Of a DNA stretch of 64,000 bases, positions 37,354-44,523 are shown piece by piece. The DNA is from Microbacterium sp. MPKO10 (lineage in GTDB: Bacteria > Actinomycetota > Actinomycetes > Actinomycetales > Microbacteriaceae). The notes beneath the pieces were generated by a model. That model saw only the letters and a list, made by a program, of their open reading frames with translations. It was not told the DNA's origin and searched no databases. A program made the translations under genes and the position numbers. Location of the stretch: contig NZ_JAPCHX010000006.1 in assembly GCF_026107415.2 (NCBI RefSeq), forward strand, positions 310,001-374,000, written 5' to 3'. The stretch's first letter is position 1. Every line of letters begins with the position of its first letter.

Positions 37354-38727
37354 GTGTCGGAGCAGAATTTTGACATCGTCGTACTCGGCGGCGGAAGTGG
37401 CGGATACGCAGCGGCGCTCCGAGGCAGTGAGCTCGGATTCTCCGTCGCACTGATCGAGAAGGACAAGGTCGGAGGCACGTGCCTCCACCGCGGCTGCATC
37501 CCGACCAAGGCGCTTCTGCATGCCGCCGAGGTGGCAGACTACGCTCGCGATTCCGCGAAGTTCGGCGTCAAGACGTCGTTCGACGGAATCGACATCGAGG
37601 GCGTCACCGCGTACCGCGAAGGAATCATCGCGAAGAAGTACAAGGGACTGCAGGGACTCGTCAAGGCACGCAAGATCACGACGATCGAGGGCGAAGGGCG
37701 TCTCACCTCCCCCACGACGGTGCAGGTCGGCGACACCACGATCACTGGGAAGAACATCATCCTCGCCACCGGGTCGTACAGCAGGTCTCTGCCTGGTCTC
37801 GAGATCGGCGGCCGTGTGATCACGAGCGAAGAGGCGCTCTCACTGGATTACGTACCCAAGAAGGTCGCCGTGCTTGGGGGTGGCGTGATCGGCGTGGAGT
37901 TCGCCAGTGTCTGGCGCTCATTTGGCGCCGAGGTCACAGTGATCGAGGGTCTGCCGCATCTCGTCCCGAACGAGGACGAGACGATCAGCAAGCTGCTCGA
38001 GCGTCAGTTCCGCCGTCGCGGAATCGACTACAAGATCGGCACCAAGTTCAAATCGGTCGATCAGAAAGATGATGGCGTCACCGTCACCCTCGAGACCGAC
38101 GAAACCATCGACGCCGACATCCTGCTCGTCGCTGTTGGGCGTGGGCCCGTGACCGAAGGACTCGGCTACGACGAGGTCGGAATCGAGATGGATCGCGGAT
38201 TCGTTCTCACGAATGACCGGCTTGAGACGAATGTCTCCGGCGTGTACGCGGTCGGTGACATCGTGCCGGGACTCCAGCTTGCGCACCGTGGTTTCCAACA
38301 GGGAATCTTCGTCGCCGAAGAGATCGCTGGTCAGAAGCCCGTCGTGATCTCAGACGTGAACATTCCCAAGGTGACATATTGCGACCCGGAGGTCGCCTCC
38401 GTCGGCCTGACCGAGGCGAAGGCTAAGGAACAGTACGGCGATGATGCGATCACCGCGTATGACTACAACTTGGCCGGAAACGGCAAGAGCGAGATCATCG
38501 ACACGAGTGGCCTCGTGAAGGTCGTACGTGTCAACGAGGGTCCTGTCGTCGGGGTACACATGATCGGCGCCCGCGTCGGCGAGCTCATTTCCGAGGCTCA
38601 GCTCGCGGTGAATTGGGAGGCCTACCCCGAGGACGTTGCGCCGCTCATCCATGCTCACCCGACACAGGGCGAGGCGCTGGGAGAGGCGTTCCTCGCGCTG
38701 GCTGGCAAGCCCCTGCACGCGCTCTGA
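37354..38727 (+). CDS. lpdA: Dihydrolipoyl dehydrogenase (E3)
   Basis: A 457-residue pyridine nucleotide-disulfide oxidoreductase. The FAD-binding motif GGGSGGYAA is at 12-20; the redox disulfide is Cys43-Cys48 in GGTCLHRGCIP. An NAD-binding motif GGGVIGVEFASV follows mid-protein, and the C-terminal dimer domain carries the catalytic HPTQGEALGE. All key residues are intact, in contrast to the E2 gene next to it. It reoxidises dihydrolipoyl groups of 2-oxoacid dehydrogenase or glycine cleavage systems. GTG 37354 has AGGGAG upstream. The E2 gene follows 44 nt after the stop, an operon. Confidence 0.96.
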   Translation: MSEQNFDIVVLGGGSGGYAAALRGSELGFSVALIEKDKVGGTCLHRGCIPTKALLHAAEVADYARDSAKFGVKTSFDGIDIEGVTAYREGIIAKKYKGLQGLVKARKITTIEGEGRLTSPTTVQVGDTTITGKNIILATGSYSRSLPGLEIGGRVITSEEALSLDYVPKKVAVLGGGVIGVEFASVWRSFGAEVTVIEGLPHLVPNEDETISKLLERQFRRRGIDYKIGTKFKSVDQKDDGVTVTLETDETIDADILLVAVGRGPVTEGLGYDEVGIEMDRGFVLTNDRLETNVSGVYAVGDIVPGLQLAHRGFQQGIFVAEEIAGQKPVVISDVNIPKVTYCDPEVASVGLTEAKAKEQYGDDAITAYDYNLAGNGKSEIIDTSGLVKVVRVNEGPVVGVHMIGARVGELISEAQLAVNWEAYPEDVAPLIHAHPTQGEALGEAFLALAGKPLHAL

Positions 38728-38771
38728 TCGATACGCTAGGAGTAGGAAATGCTTTCAAAGGAGACGAGGTC

Positions 38772-40202
38772 ATGAGCGAAACGGTGAACCTGCCGGCACT
38801 CGGCGAAAGTGTCACCGAGGGGACGGTCACCCGCTGGCTGAAGAGTGTGGGTGATCACGTCGATGTCGACGAACCGCTGCTCGAAGTATCGACCGACAAA
38901 GTCGATACGGAGATCCCGTCGCCCGTTGCGGGCGTGCTGGAGGAGGTCTACGCGGAGGAAGACGACACGATCGACGTCGGCGCTCCGCTCGCGAAGGTCG
39001 GCGACGGATCCGGGACGTCCTCGTCTGACGTTCCTGCCGGTGATAGCGATCACAGCGAAGACGAATCCTCGTCTGAGCCCAGCGCGTCTGATGAGCAGAC
39101 CGAGAATGACGCAGCGCCAGAACAGTCTGAAACCGCAGAATCAGACGCGCCTGCGGAGCCCGAGAAGGTAGCGGAGGAATCACGCCCAGAGCAGCCGTCT
39201 GAGCCCGAAACGGTGCCCGAGAGGCCTGCCGCCGCGTCAGAGTCCGCGTCATCGTCCACAGAACCCGCACAGTCATCGTCCGCACCTGTCCAGGCAGAGA
39301 CGGTCGATGTTACGGGCAATGCGGGCTATGTCACGCCACTCGTACGGCGGCTTGCGAACCAGCACGGTGTGGATCTGTCGACTGTCGAAGGGACGGGAGT
39401 GGGAGGACGTGTCCGCAAGGAAGACGTCCTGGACGCCGCCTCCCGTTCCACGAGCTCAGGGGCACCGACCCCCGCGGCTGTATCCGAGTTGCGTGGCACG
39501 TCACAGCCGATGACCCGGCTGCGCAGTGTCGCCGCGGAGCAGGCTGTCTCGTCGCGCCAGACGACGGCGCAGGTGACAACGGTCGTCGAGGCGGATGTGA
39601 CGCCCGTCGTTCAGCTCATTGAGCGCGTGCAGCAAAAGTTCACCGAGAAGACAGGCAAAGCGCTCGATGTGCTTCCGTTCTTCGCCAAGGCAGCGACACA
39701 GGCGCTCCAGGAGCACCCGATCATCAACGCCACCGTCGACGGTGATCAGATCGTCTACCCCGGTGCTGAGAACCTGAGCGTTGCTGTTGATACCGATCGT
39801 GGTCTGCTGAGTCCTGTGATCAAGAATGCCTCGTCGCTCGATGTGGCCGGGCTGGCGACATCGATCGATGACCTGGCAGAGCGCACTCGGTCGAACAGCC
39901 TGAAGCCGGATGAGCTCTCGGGCGGGACCTTCACGATTGCGAGTTCAGCAGATCGTGGTGCTCTCATCGAGACTCCGCTGGTGTTTCTGCCTCAGTCAGC
40001 AGCGCTCAGCGTCGGTGCTGTCGTCAAGCGCCCCGTGGTCGTTGTCGTCGACGGTTCCGATGCGATTGCCGTCCGCTCGATCGCGTACTTGTCGCTCTCG
40101 TATGATCAGCGCATCATCGACAGTACCGACGCGTCGCGGTTCCTCGCGGCTGTCACGAACGCGCTTGAGAACGACGACTTTGAGAGTCAGCTCGGCCTCT
40201 AA
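38772..40202 (+). CDS. sucB: 2-oxoacid dehydrogenase E2 component with altered active site
   Basis: A 476-residue E2. One lipoyl domain (1-78) keeps the lipoylated Lys43 in STDKVDTE. A Ser/Glu/Pro-rich linker (about 80-180) and an E3/E1-binding domain (VTPLVRRLANQHG, about 185-215) follow. The catalytic domain (about 235-476) is recognisable but degraded: the canonical DHRxxDG reads DQRIIDS, with Gln446 in place of the catalytic His, and the NxGSRGALF loop reads SSADRGALI. The usual RKVIAxRM motif reads RSVAAEQA. The lipoyl and binding domains look sound, so it may serve as a lipoyl carrier and scaffold without acyltransferase activity. The ribosome site AAAGGAGACGAGG precedes the ATG. Confidence 0.9.
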   Translation: MSETVNLPALGESVTEGTVTRWLKSVGDHVDVDEPLLEVSTDKVDTEIPSPVAGVLEEVYAEEDDTIDVGAPLAKVGDGSGTSSSDVPAGDSDHSEDESSSEPSASDEQTENDAAPEQSETAESDAPAEPEKVAEESRPEQPSEPETVPERPAAASESASSSTEPAQSSSAPVQAETVDVTGNAGYVTPLVRRLANQHGVDLSTVEGTGVGGRVRKEDVLDAASRSTSSGAPTPAAVSELRGTSQPMTRLRSVAAEQAVSSRQTTAQVTTVVEADVTPVVQLIERVQQKFTEKTGKALDVLPFFAKAATQALQEHPIINATVDGDQIVYPGAENLSVAVDTDRGLLSPVIKNASSLDVAGLATSIDDLAERTRSNSLKPDELSGGTFTIASSADRGALIETPLVFLPQSAALSVGAVVKRPVVVVVDGSDAIAVRSIAYLSLSYDQRIIDSTDASRFLAAVTNALENDDFESQLGL

Positions 40203-41593
40203 GCATCGAAGATATCGCGTATCAACCAGCCGGTCTCCGTCATCGTCAGAATGACGGAGACCGGCTGGTTTTTGGCGTCCGAATCTCTGACGATGAACGC
40301 TGCGAAACCGCCTGAGACCCGTTGCGCGGTGACGTCTCGACGCGCAGGCTCGAGGCTCAGCACCGGAAAGGGATCACGAGCTGAGGCGCCTAAAGCCGCC
40401 CTGTCGGCCTCTAACGCCGGAGACCCAGTTTCATAGACGTGGGCGAGGCACCGCGCCGCATGGCTCTGTTCCTGGCATACGCGTCGCATAGCGAGCAGTT
40501 TGTCGAGTGCTTTGCTCTCGTCCAGGTCCGCAGGGGCGACGTCGGCCATCGTTGCGGGGGGGACGGGACGTTTCGTCGGTGCGCTTGAGGACTCGTCCGC
40601 AGACGTGCGCTGCGGAAGGAGCCACAGGGTGCCTGTCAGGAAGACAGCGAAGATCAGTACCGCGACGAGTACGAGGCGTCCGCGCCTGCCACGCAGTCGG
40701 TCGACAATCTGACGGAGGAGATTTCGCGTCTCCTCGAGTGAGAACGACAGCTCCCCCTCGAGGAGAGCCGCGACGGGGGAACCGCCATCACGCCGACGAA
40801 CCGAGCGATCTCGCACCCAATCTGTCCGTTGCGTCGGTACGGGCTGTCTCTCGCCGACGGCGAACGGCAGTGGTGTCGCCAGTGCGAAGATGCGACGTTC
40901 TAGATCGGCATAGGTATCCGGCGGTGGTCGATCCGGACCCTGGCACCGATTGCGTAACCATGCCGTGATCTCGCTCATGCCGCGAGACCTGCAGCTGCCA
41001 TCGCTGTTCTGCAAAACCGAGTCCAGGAGGTGAGCGAACCCCTCGAGATCGGAGCGGACATTTGTCGGAGTTGCGGACAGCCCGCCGTCCGCTCCCACCA
41101 GAACAGGACTGCCATCTGAGGCGAGCCTGATGTGCGCGACGTCCACGGCGCCGTGAGCGATTCCGTTTTCATGCAGGCAACGTAGAGCCGCCGCGAGGGG
41201 TGCGGCAAGCGTGACAATTGAGCCGGGAGCGATGTGTCCTCCGCCGTCGAGAAGCTCACTGAGCCTGCGGCCCAGGCGCGCGGTCACAAGAACCGGGTCA
41301 TTCGTCGGCGAGACGCCGATGTCTTTAGCCCTCTGGAGATGCGGGGTATCGACCTGTGCCGCCATCTCCAGCTCTGTAAGAGCGCGAGCCGGTCCATCCG
41401 GTCCGGTGAAGACCCGGAGGACGACATGGACCTCAGAGCCTGGGGCACGTGCGAGGAAGGCCGTCGTCCGTTCGCCGGTGTGCAAGCGTCGCAGCGGACT
41501 GTACCCGCACATCGTCGCCTCAGAGCTTGTCGGCCACCGGGAATCAGCCTGACGGTTGGACAGTGACTGTGTCATGGGGTGATTCTGCCTCAC
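40199..41593 (-). CDS. Membrane-anchored pseudokinase
   Basis: A 464-residue protein. Residues about 30-250 resemble a Ser/Thr kinase domain without its catalytic residues: no GxGxxG loop, the VAIK lysine is Arg (VVLRVF), the HRD region reads HGAVDVAHI, and DFG is lost (GADGG). One membrane segment (LVLVAVLIFAVFLTGTLWLL, about 305-325) leads to an extracytoplasmic domain of about 140 residues. It probably binds a partner rather than phosphorylating it. An ATG at 41575 is an alternative start. Its end overlaps the E2 stop by 4 nt in convergent orientation. It occupies the place where lipB-lipA usually sit in relatives. Confidence 0.72.
   Translation of the reverse strand: MRQNHPMTQSLSNRQADSRWPTSSEATMCGYSPLRRLHTGERTTAFLARAPGSEVHVVLRVFTGPDGPARALTELEMAAQVDTPHLQRAKDIGVSPTNDPVLVTARLGRRLSELLDGGGHIAPGSIVTLAAPLAAALRCLHENGIAHGAVDVAHIRLASDGSPVLVGADGGLSATPTNVRSDLEGFAHLLDSVLQNSDGSCRSRGMSEITAWLRNRCQGPDRPPPDTYADLERRIFALATPLPFAVGERQPVPTQRTDWVRDRSVRRRDGGSPVAALLEGELSFSLEETRNLLRQIVDRLRGRRGRLVLVAVLIFAVFLTGTLWLLPQRTSADESSSAPTKRPVPPATMADVAPADLDESKALDKLLAMRRVCQEQSHAARCLAHVYETGSPALEADRAALGASARDPFPVLSLEPARRDVTAQRVSGGFAAFIVRDSDAKNQPVSVILTMTETGWLIRDIFDA
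40224..40270 (+). terminator. Rho-independent terminator of the lpd-E2 operon, inside the pseudokinase gene
   Basis: A perfect 20-bp stem (40224-40243 and 40251-40270) with a 7-nt loop continues into a T-run (TTTTT around 40269-40273). It lies 22 nt after the E2 stop and entirely inside the C-terminal coding region of the convergent pseudokinase gene. Confidence 0.85.
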
Positions 41594-41713
41594 GCTGCGG
41601 TTCGAGCATCCTCGTCGTTCGGTTGCTGTGTATAACCAGACACGTCGCCTGCGCTGTGGGCGAATGAACCCACGAGGGGCGCTCTCACGTCGCTAACAGC
41701 TGCCGCGGTGACG

Positions 41714-41719
41714 TATCCT
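41714..41719 (+). promoter_or_regulatory. -10 hexamer TATCCT, leaderless start of the DUF4191 gene
   Basis: TATCCT is 7 nt before the ATG at 41727. Confidence 0.5.
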
Positions 41720-41726
41720 GGATGAC

Positions 41727-42434
41727 ATGGCACGAGAGTCAAAGAGCGCGAAATCGACGAAGGAACCTGGCCGCCTGAAGCAGATGTGGCAAGTCTTCCA
41801 GATGACGCGTCGTTACGACTCGCTCGCACAATGGTGGATGCTTCTCGGCCTCGTTCTCGGTGTGGCCGCGGGTGTTCTTCTTGCCGTGTTCCTTGCTGGT
41901 GGCAACGTCTTCATGATGGTGATGTGGATCCTATCGGGACTGCTCGCCGGTCTTTTGGCCGCGATGATCATCCTCGGCCGTCGTGCGGAGAAAGCCGCGT
42001 ACAGTCAGATCAGTGGTCAGGCGGGTGCCGTCGGAGCCGTGTTCAAGAGTTCGCTCCCCCGCGGATGGGCCGGTAGCGAGATGCCGGTAAATGTCAACGG
42101 TCGCACGCAGGATGCCATCTACCGTGCCGTCGGACGCGGAGGGGTTGCGCTCGTCGCCGAGGGCCCCGCGTCTCGAACAAAGCGCATGCTTGAGGATGAG
42201 CGGCGAAAGGTCAAACGAGTCCTGCCCAACGTTCCGATCTCCGTCTTTCAGGTCGGACCGGATGACGATTCGATTCCGCTCTACAAGCTCGCCAAGTCGA
42301 TGCGCAAGGTGAAGCGACAGCTGACGAAGGCGGAAGTACTCGCCATCACGAATCGGCTGGGATCACTGAACAATCAGCTTCCGATCCCGAAGGGCGTCGA
42401 CCCGTACAAGGTCCGCCCGCAGCGTGCGCGCTGA
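41727..42434 (+). CDS. DUF4191 family membrane protein
   Basis: A 235-residue protein. A basic N-terminus with LKQMWQVFQMTRRYD is followed by two membrane segments (about 38-60 and 63-83), then a soluble domain with GAVFKSSLPRGW and GRTQDAIYRAVGRGGVALVAEG, and a basic C-terminus. Function is unknown; it is conserved in actinobacteria between lipA and glnA. Here lipA is missing upstream. It converges on the RDD gene with 9 nt between stops. Confidence 0.88.
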   Translation: MARESKSAKSTKEPGRLKQMWQVFQMTRRYDSLAQWWMLLGLVLGVAAGVLLAVFLAGGNVFMMVMWILSGLLAGLLAAMIILGRRAEKAAYSQISGQAGAVGAVFKSSLPRGWAGSEMPVNVNGRTQDAIYRAVGRGGVALVAEGPASRTKRMLEDERRKVKRVLPNVPISVFQVGPDDDSIPLYKLAKSMRKVKRQLTKAEVLAITNRLGSLNNQLPIPKGVDPYKVRPQRAR

Positions 42435-42443
42435 TCACGGCAG

Positions 42444-42899
42444 TTAGCCTCTGATCAGTACGGTCGCCGCGATCTTGTCGTGGAATCCGCGCTGGTCGGA
42501 GTCCCACACGAGAATCGGGACGATCAGGCAGAGCAGAACGGTGCGCAGCGCCGGCCGCCACAGTCCGACATAGCCGCCCGCGAGCGGGACGAGGCGCATC
42601 CCGCAGAGGCGATGCCCGATGCTTCCGCCGATCGTCGGAATGAAGATCACCTGGAGCACAGCGAAAGCCAGCGGGATTGTCGCGGGATGCTGTGCCAGAG
42701 AGGCGAGCGATGGCAGGAGAGCCGCAAGGCCGGAGACAATCAGCGACGCGATTGCCCAGTCGATGATCAGCCCGATGAGGCGTCGCCCGAACCGGGCAAT
42801 ACTGCCGTGCCCCTCGCGCGGAAGACCCAGCCTTTCACCTGGATATTCACTCGGAGCAAGGTCGCCGAAAGTCTGACCGGGTATGTTGGAGGGTGGCAC
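42444..42899 (-). CDS. RDD family membrane protein
   Basis: A 151-residue protein with the RDD domain (FGRRLIGLIIDWAIASLI, Arg and two Asp pattern) and three or four membrane segments; GGSIGHRLCGMRLV is the second conserved element. Function is unknown; some family members affect ion transport. It is conserved next to glnA in actinobacteria. The GTG start has TAGAAT 6 nt upstream. It is divergent from glnA1 and shares with it the 135-bp region that holds the GlnR box. Confidence 0.87.
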   Translation of the reverse strand: MPPSNIPGQTFGDLAPSEYPGERLGLPREGHGSIARFGRRLIGLIIDWAIASLIVSGLAALLPSLASLAQHPATIPLAFAVLQVIFIPTIGGSIGHRLCGMRLVPLAGGYVGLWRPALRTVLLCLIVPILVWDSDQRGFHDKIAATVLIRG

Positions 42900-42905
42900 A
42901 ACGCC

Positions 42906-42911
42906 ATTCTA
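42906..42911 (-). promoter_or_regulatory. -10 hexamer TAGAAT, leaderless start of the RDD gene
   Basis: TAGAAT is 6 nt before the GTG at 42899. It lies 17 bp from the GlnR box, so GlnR might affect this promoter too. Confidence 0.5.
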
Positions 42912-42927
42912 GCTGGGCCGTGCCGAC

Positions 42928-42965
42928 GAAACATCGTGGAAACATGAGTGATACCGACGAGAAAT
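42928..42965 (+). promoter_or_regulatory. GlnR box upstream of glnA1
   Basis: GAAAC-n6-GAAAC-n6-GATAC-n6-GAAAT: four half-sites at exact 11-bp steps matching gTnAC/GaAAc, each with at most one mismatch. The last half-site ends 69 bp before the glnA1 start. The spacing is the same as at amt. Confidence 0.75.
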
Positions 42966-43034
42966 CGCCCCGCTCTATGGTGTTGTCGTTGCATGGCGCA
43001 GCGTGATCAGAATCAGACATCTGGAGTGACCCGC

Positions 43035-44459
43035 ATGTTCAGTTCCCCCTCGGACGTTCTCGAATTCATCAAGGAGACAGATGTCAAATTCGTCGACATC
43101 CGTTTTACCGATCTTCCCGGGGTGCAGCAGCACTTCAATATCCCGGCGTCGACGGTTGACGAGGACTTTTTCAGCGTGGGCCAGCTCTTCGATGGATCCT
43201 CGATTCGCGGGTTTGCCAGCATCCACGAATCAGACATGCAGTTGATCCCTGACGTCTCCACCGCGTACGTTGATCCGTTCCGCCGGGAACGCACGCTCGT
43301 ACTCATCTTTGATATCTATAACCCTCGCACCGGAGAGATCTATGCGAAGGATCCGCGTCAGGTCGCGAAGAAGGCGGAAAAGTACCTCACGTCAACGGGA
43401 ATCGCAGACACCGCATTCTTCGCACCCGAGGCCGAGTTCTACATCTTCGATGACGTGCGCTACGAGGTCAAAGAGAACACCGCATTCCACAGCGTTGACT
43501 CCGGCGAGGGCGCCTGGAACTCAGCCCGCGTCGAAGAGGGCGGAAACCTGGGGAACAAGACCCCGTTCAAAGGTGGGTACTTCCCTGTCAGCCCGGTGGA
43601 CAAACACGCCGACCTTCGCGATGACATCTGCATCAAGCTGACCGATGTCGGCCTCGAGCTCGAGCGCAGCCACCATGAAGTCGGCACGGCGGGTCAGGGT
43701 GAGATCAACTACCGATTCGACACGATGGTCCACTCGGCAGATGACATCCTGAAATTCAAATACATCGTCAAGAACACGGCTGAGCAATGGGGCAAGACGG
43801 CGACGTTCATGCCAAAGCCGCTGTACGGCGATAACGGTTCGGGAATGCACACCCACCAATCGCTGTGGAACGGCGGGGAACCGCTTTTCTACGACGAGAA
43901 CGGTTACGGAGGGCTGTCAGACCTCGCGCGCTGGTACATCGGGGGCCTGCTCGCCCATGCGCCAGCCGTACTCGCGTTCACGAACCCGACGGTGAACTCC
44001 TACCACCGTCTTGTTCCTGGTTTCGAAGCGCCAGTCAATCTCGTCTACTCGGCGGGCAACCGGTCGGCGTCCATTCGCATCCCGATCACCGGTACCAACG
44101 CAAAGGCTAAGCGCATTGAATTCCGCGCCCCTGATGCCTCAGGCAACCCGTACCTCGCATTCGCGGCACAGCTGATGGCTGGGCTCGACGGGGTCAAGAA
44201 CCGCATTGAACCCATGGATCCGATCGACAAGGACCTTTATGAGCTTCCGCCAGAAGAGGCCAAGGGAATCCCGCAGGTGCCCGCGTCACTCGGAGCCGCC
44301 CTCGACGCCCTCGAGGCCGATCACGACTTCCTTCTCGAAGGCGGTGTATTTACCCGTGAGCTGATCGACACGTGGATCGACTACAAGCGCGAGAACGAGC
44401 TAAAGCCTCTTGCCCTCAGGCCACACCCGTATGAGTTCGAGCTCTACTTCGGAGTGTAG
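43035..44459 (+). CDS. glnA: Glutamine synthetase type I (GlnA1)
   Basis: A 474-residue GSI-beta enzyme. The beta-grasp N-terminal domain begins [16 protein letters not shown]. The catalytic domain has EAEFYIFD, the [10 protein letters not shown] segment and the ATP-binding region. The adenylylation site is Tyr402 in [10 protein letters not shown], matching the glnE gene immediately downstream. It makes glutamine from glutamate, ammonium and ATP. ATG 43035 has GGAG upstream and gives the standard N-terminus. The GlnR box indicates nitrogen control. A hairpin follows the stop. Confidence 0.98.
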   Translation: MFSSPSDVLEFIKETDVKFVDIRFTDLPGVQQHFNIPASTVDEDFFSVGQLFDGSSIRGFASIHESDMQLIPDVSTAYVDPFRRERTLVLIFDIYNPRTGEIYAKDPRQVAKKAEKYLTSTGIADTAFFAPEAEFYIFDDVRYEVKENTAFHSVDSGEGAWNSARVEEGGNLGNKTPFKGGYFPVSPVDKHADLRDDICIKLTDVGLELERSHHEVGTAGQGEINYRFDTMVHSADDILKFKYIVKNTAEQWGKTATFMPKPLYGDNGSGMHTHQSLWNGGEPLFYDENGYGGLSDLARWYIGGLLAHAPAVLAFTNPTVNSYHRLVPGFEAPVNLVYSAGNRSASIRIPITGTNAKAKRIEFRAPDASGNPYLAFAAQLMAGLDGVKNRIEPMDPIDKDLYELPPEEAKGIPQVPASLGAALDALEADHDFLLEGGVFTRELIDTWIDYKRENELKPLALRPHPYEFELYFGV

Positions 44460-44473
44460 TAGCAGCACGCACG

Positions 44474-44507
44474 CGAGGGCCGGACGATAGGCATCGTCCG
44501 GCCCTCG
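44474..44507. terminator. Hairpin between glnA1 and glnE
   Basis: A perfect 15-bp GC-rich stem (44474-44488 and 44493-44507) with a 4-nt loop, between convergent genes. Confidence 0.8.
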
Positions 44508-44523
44508 TCTGTGCGAACGCTGA

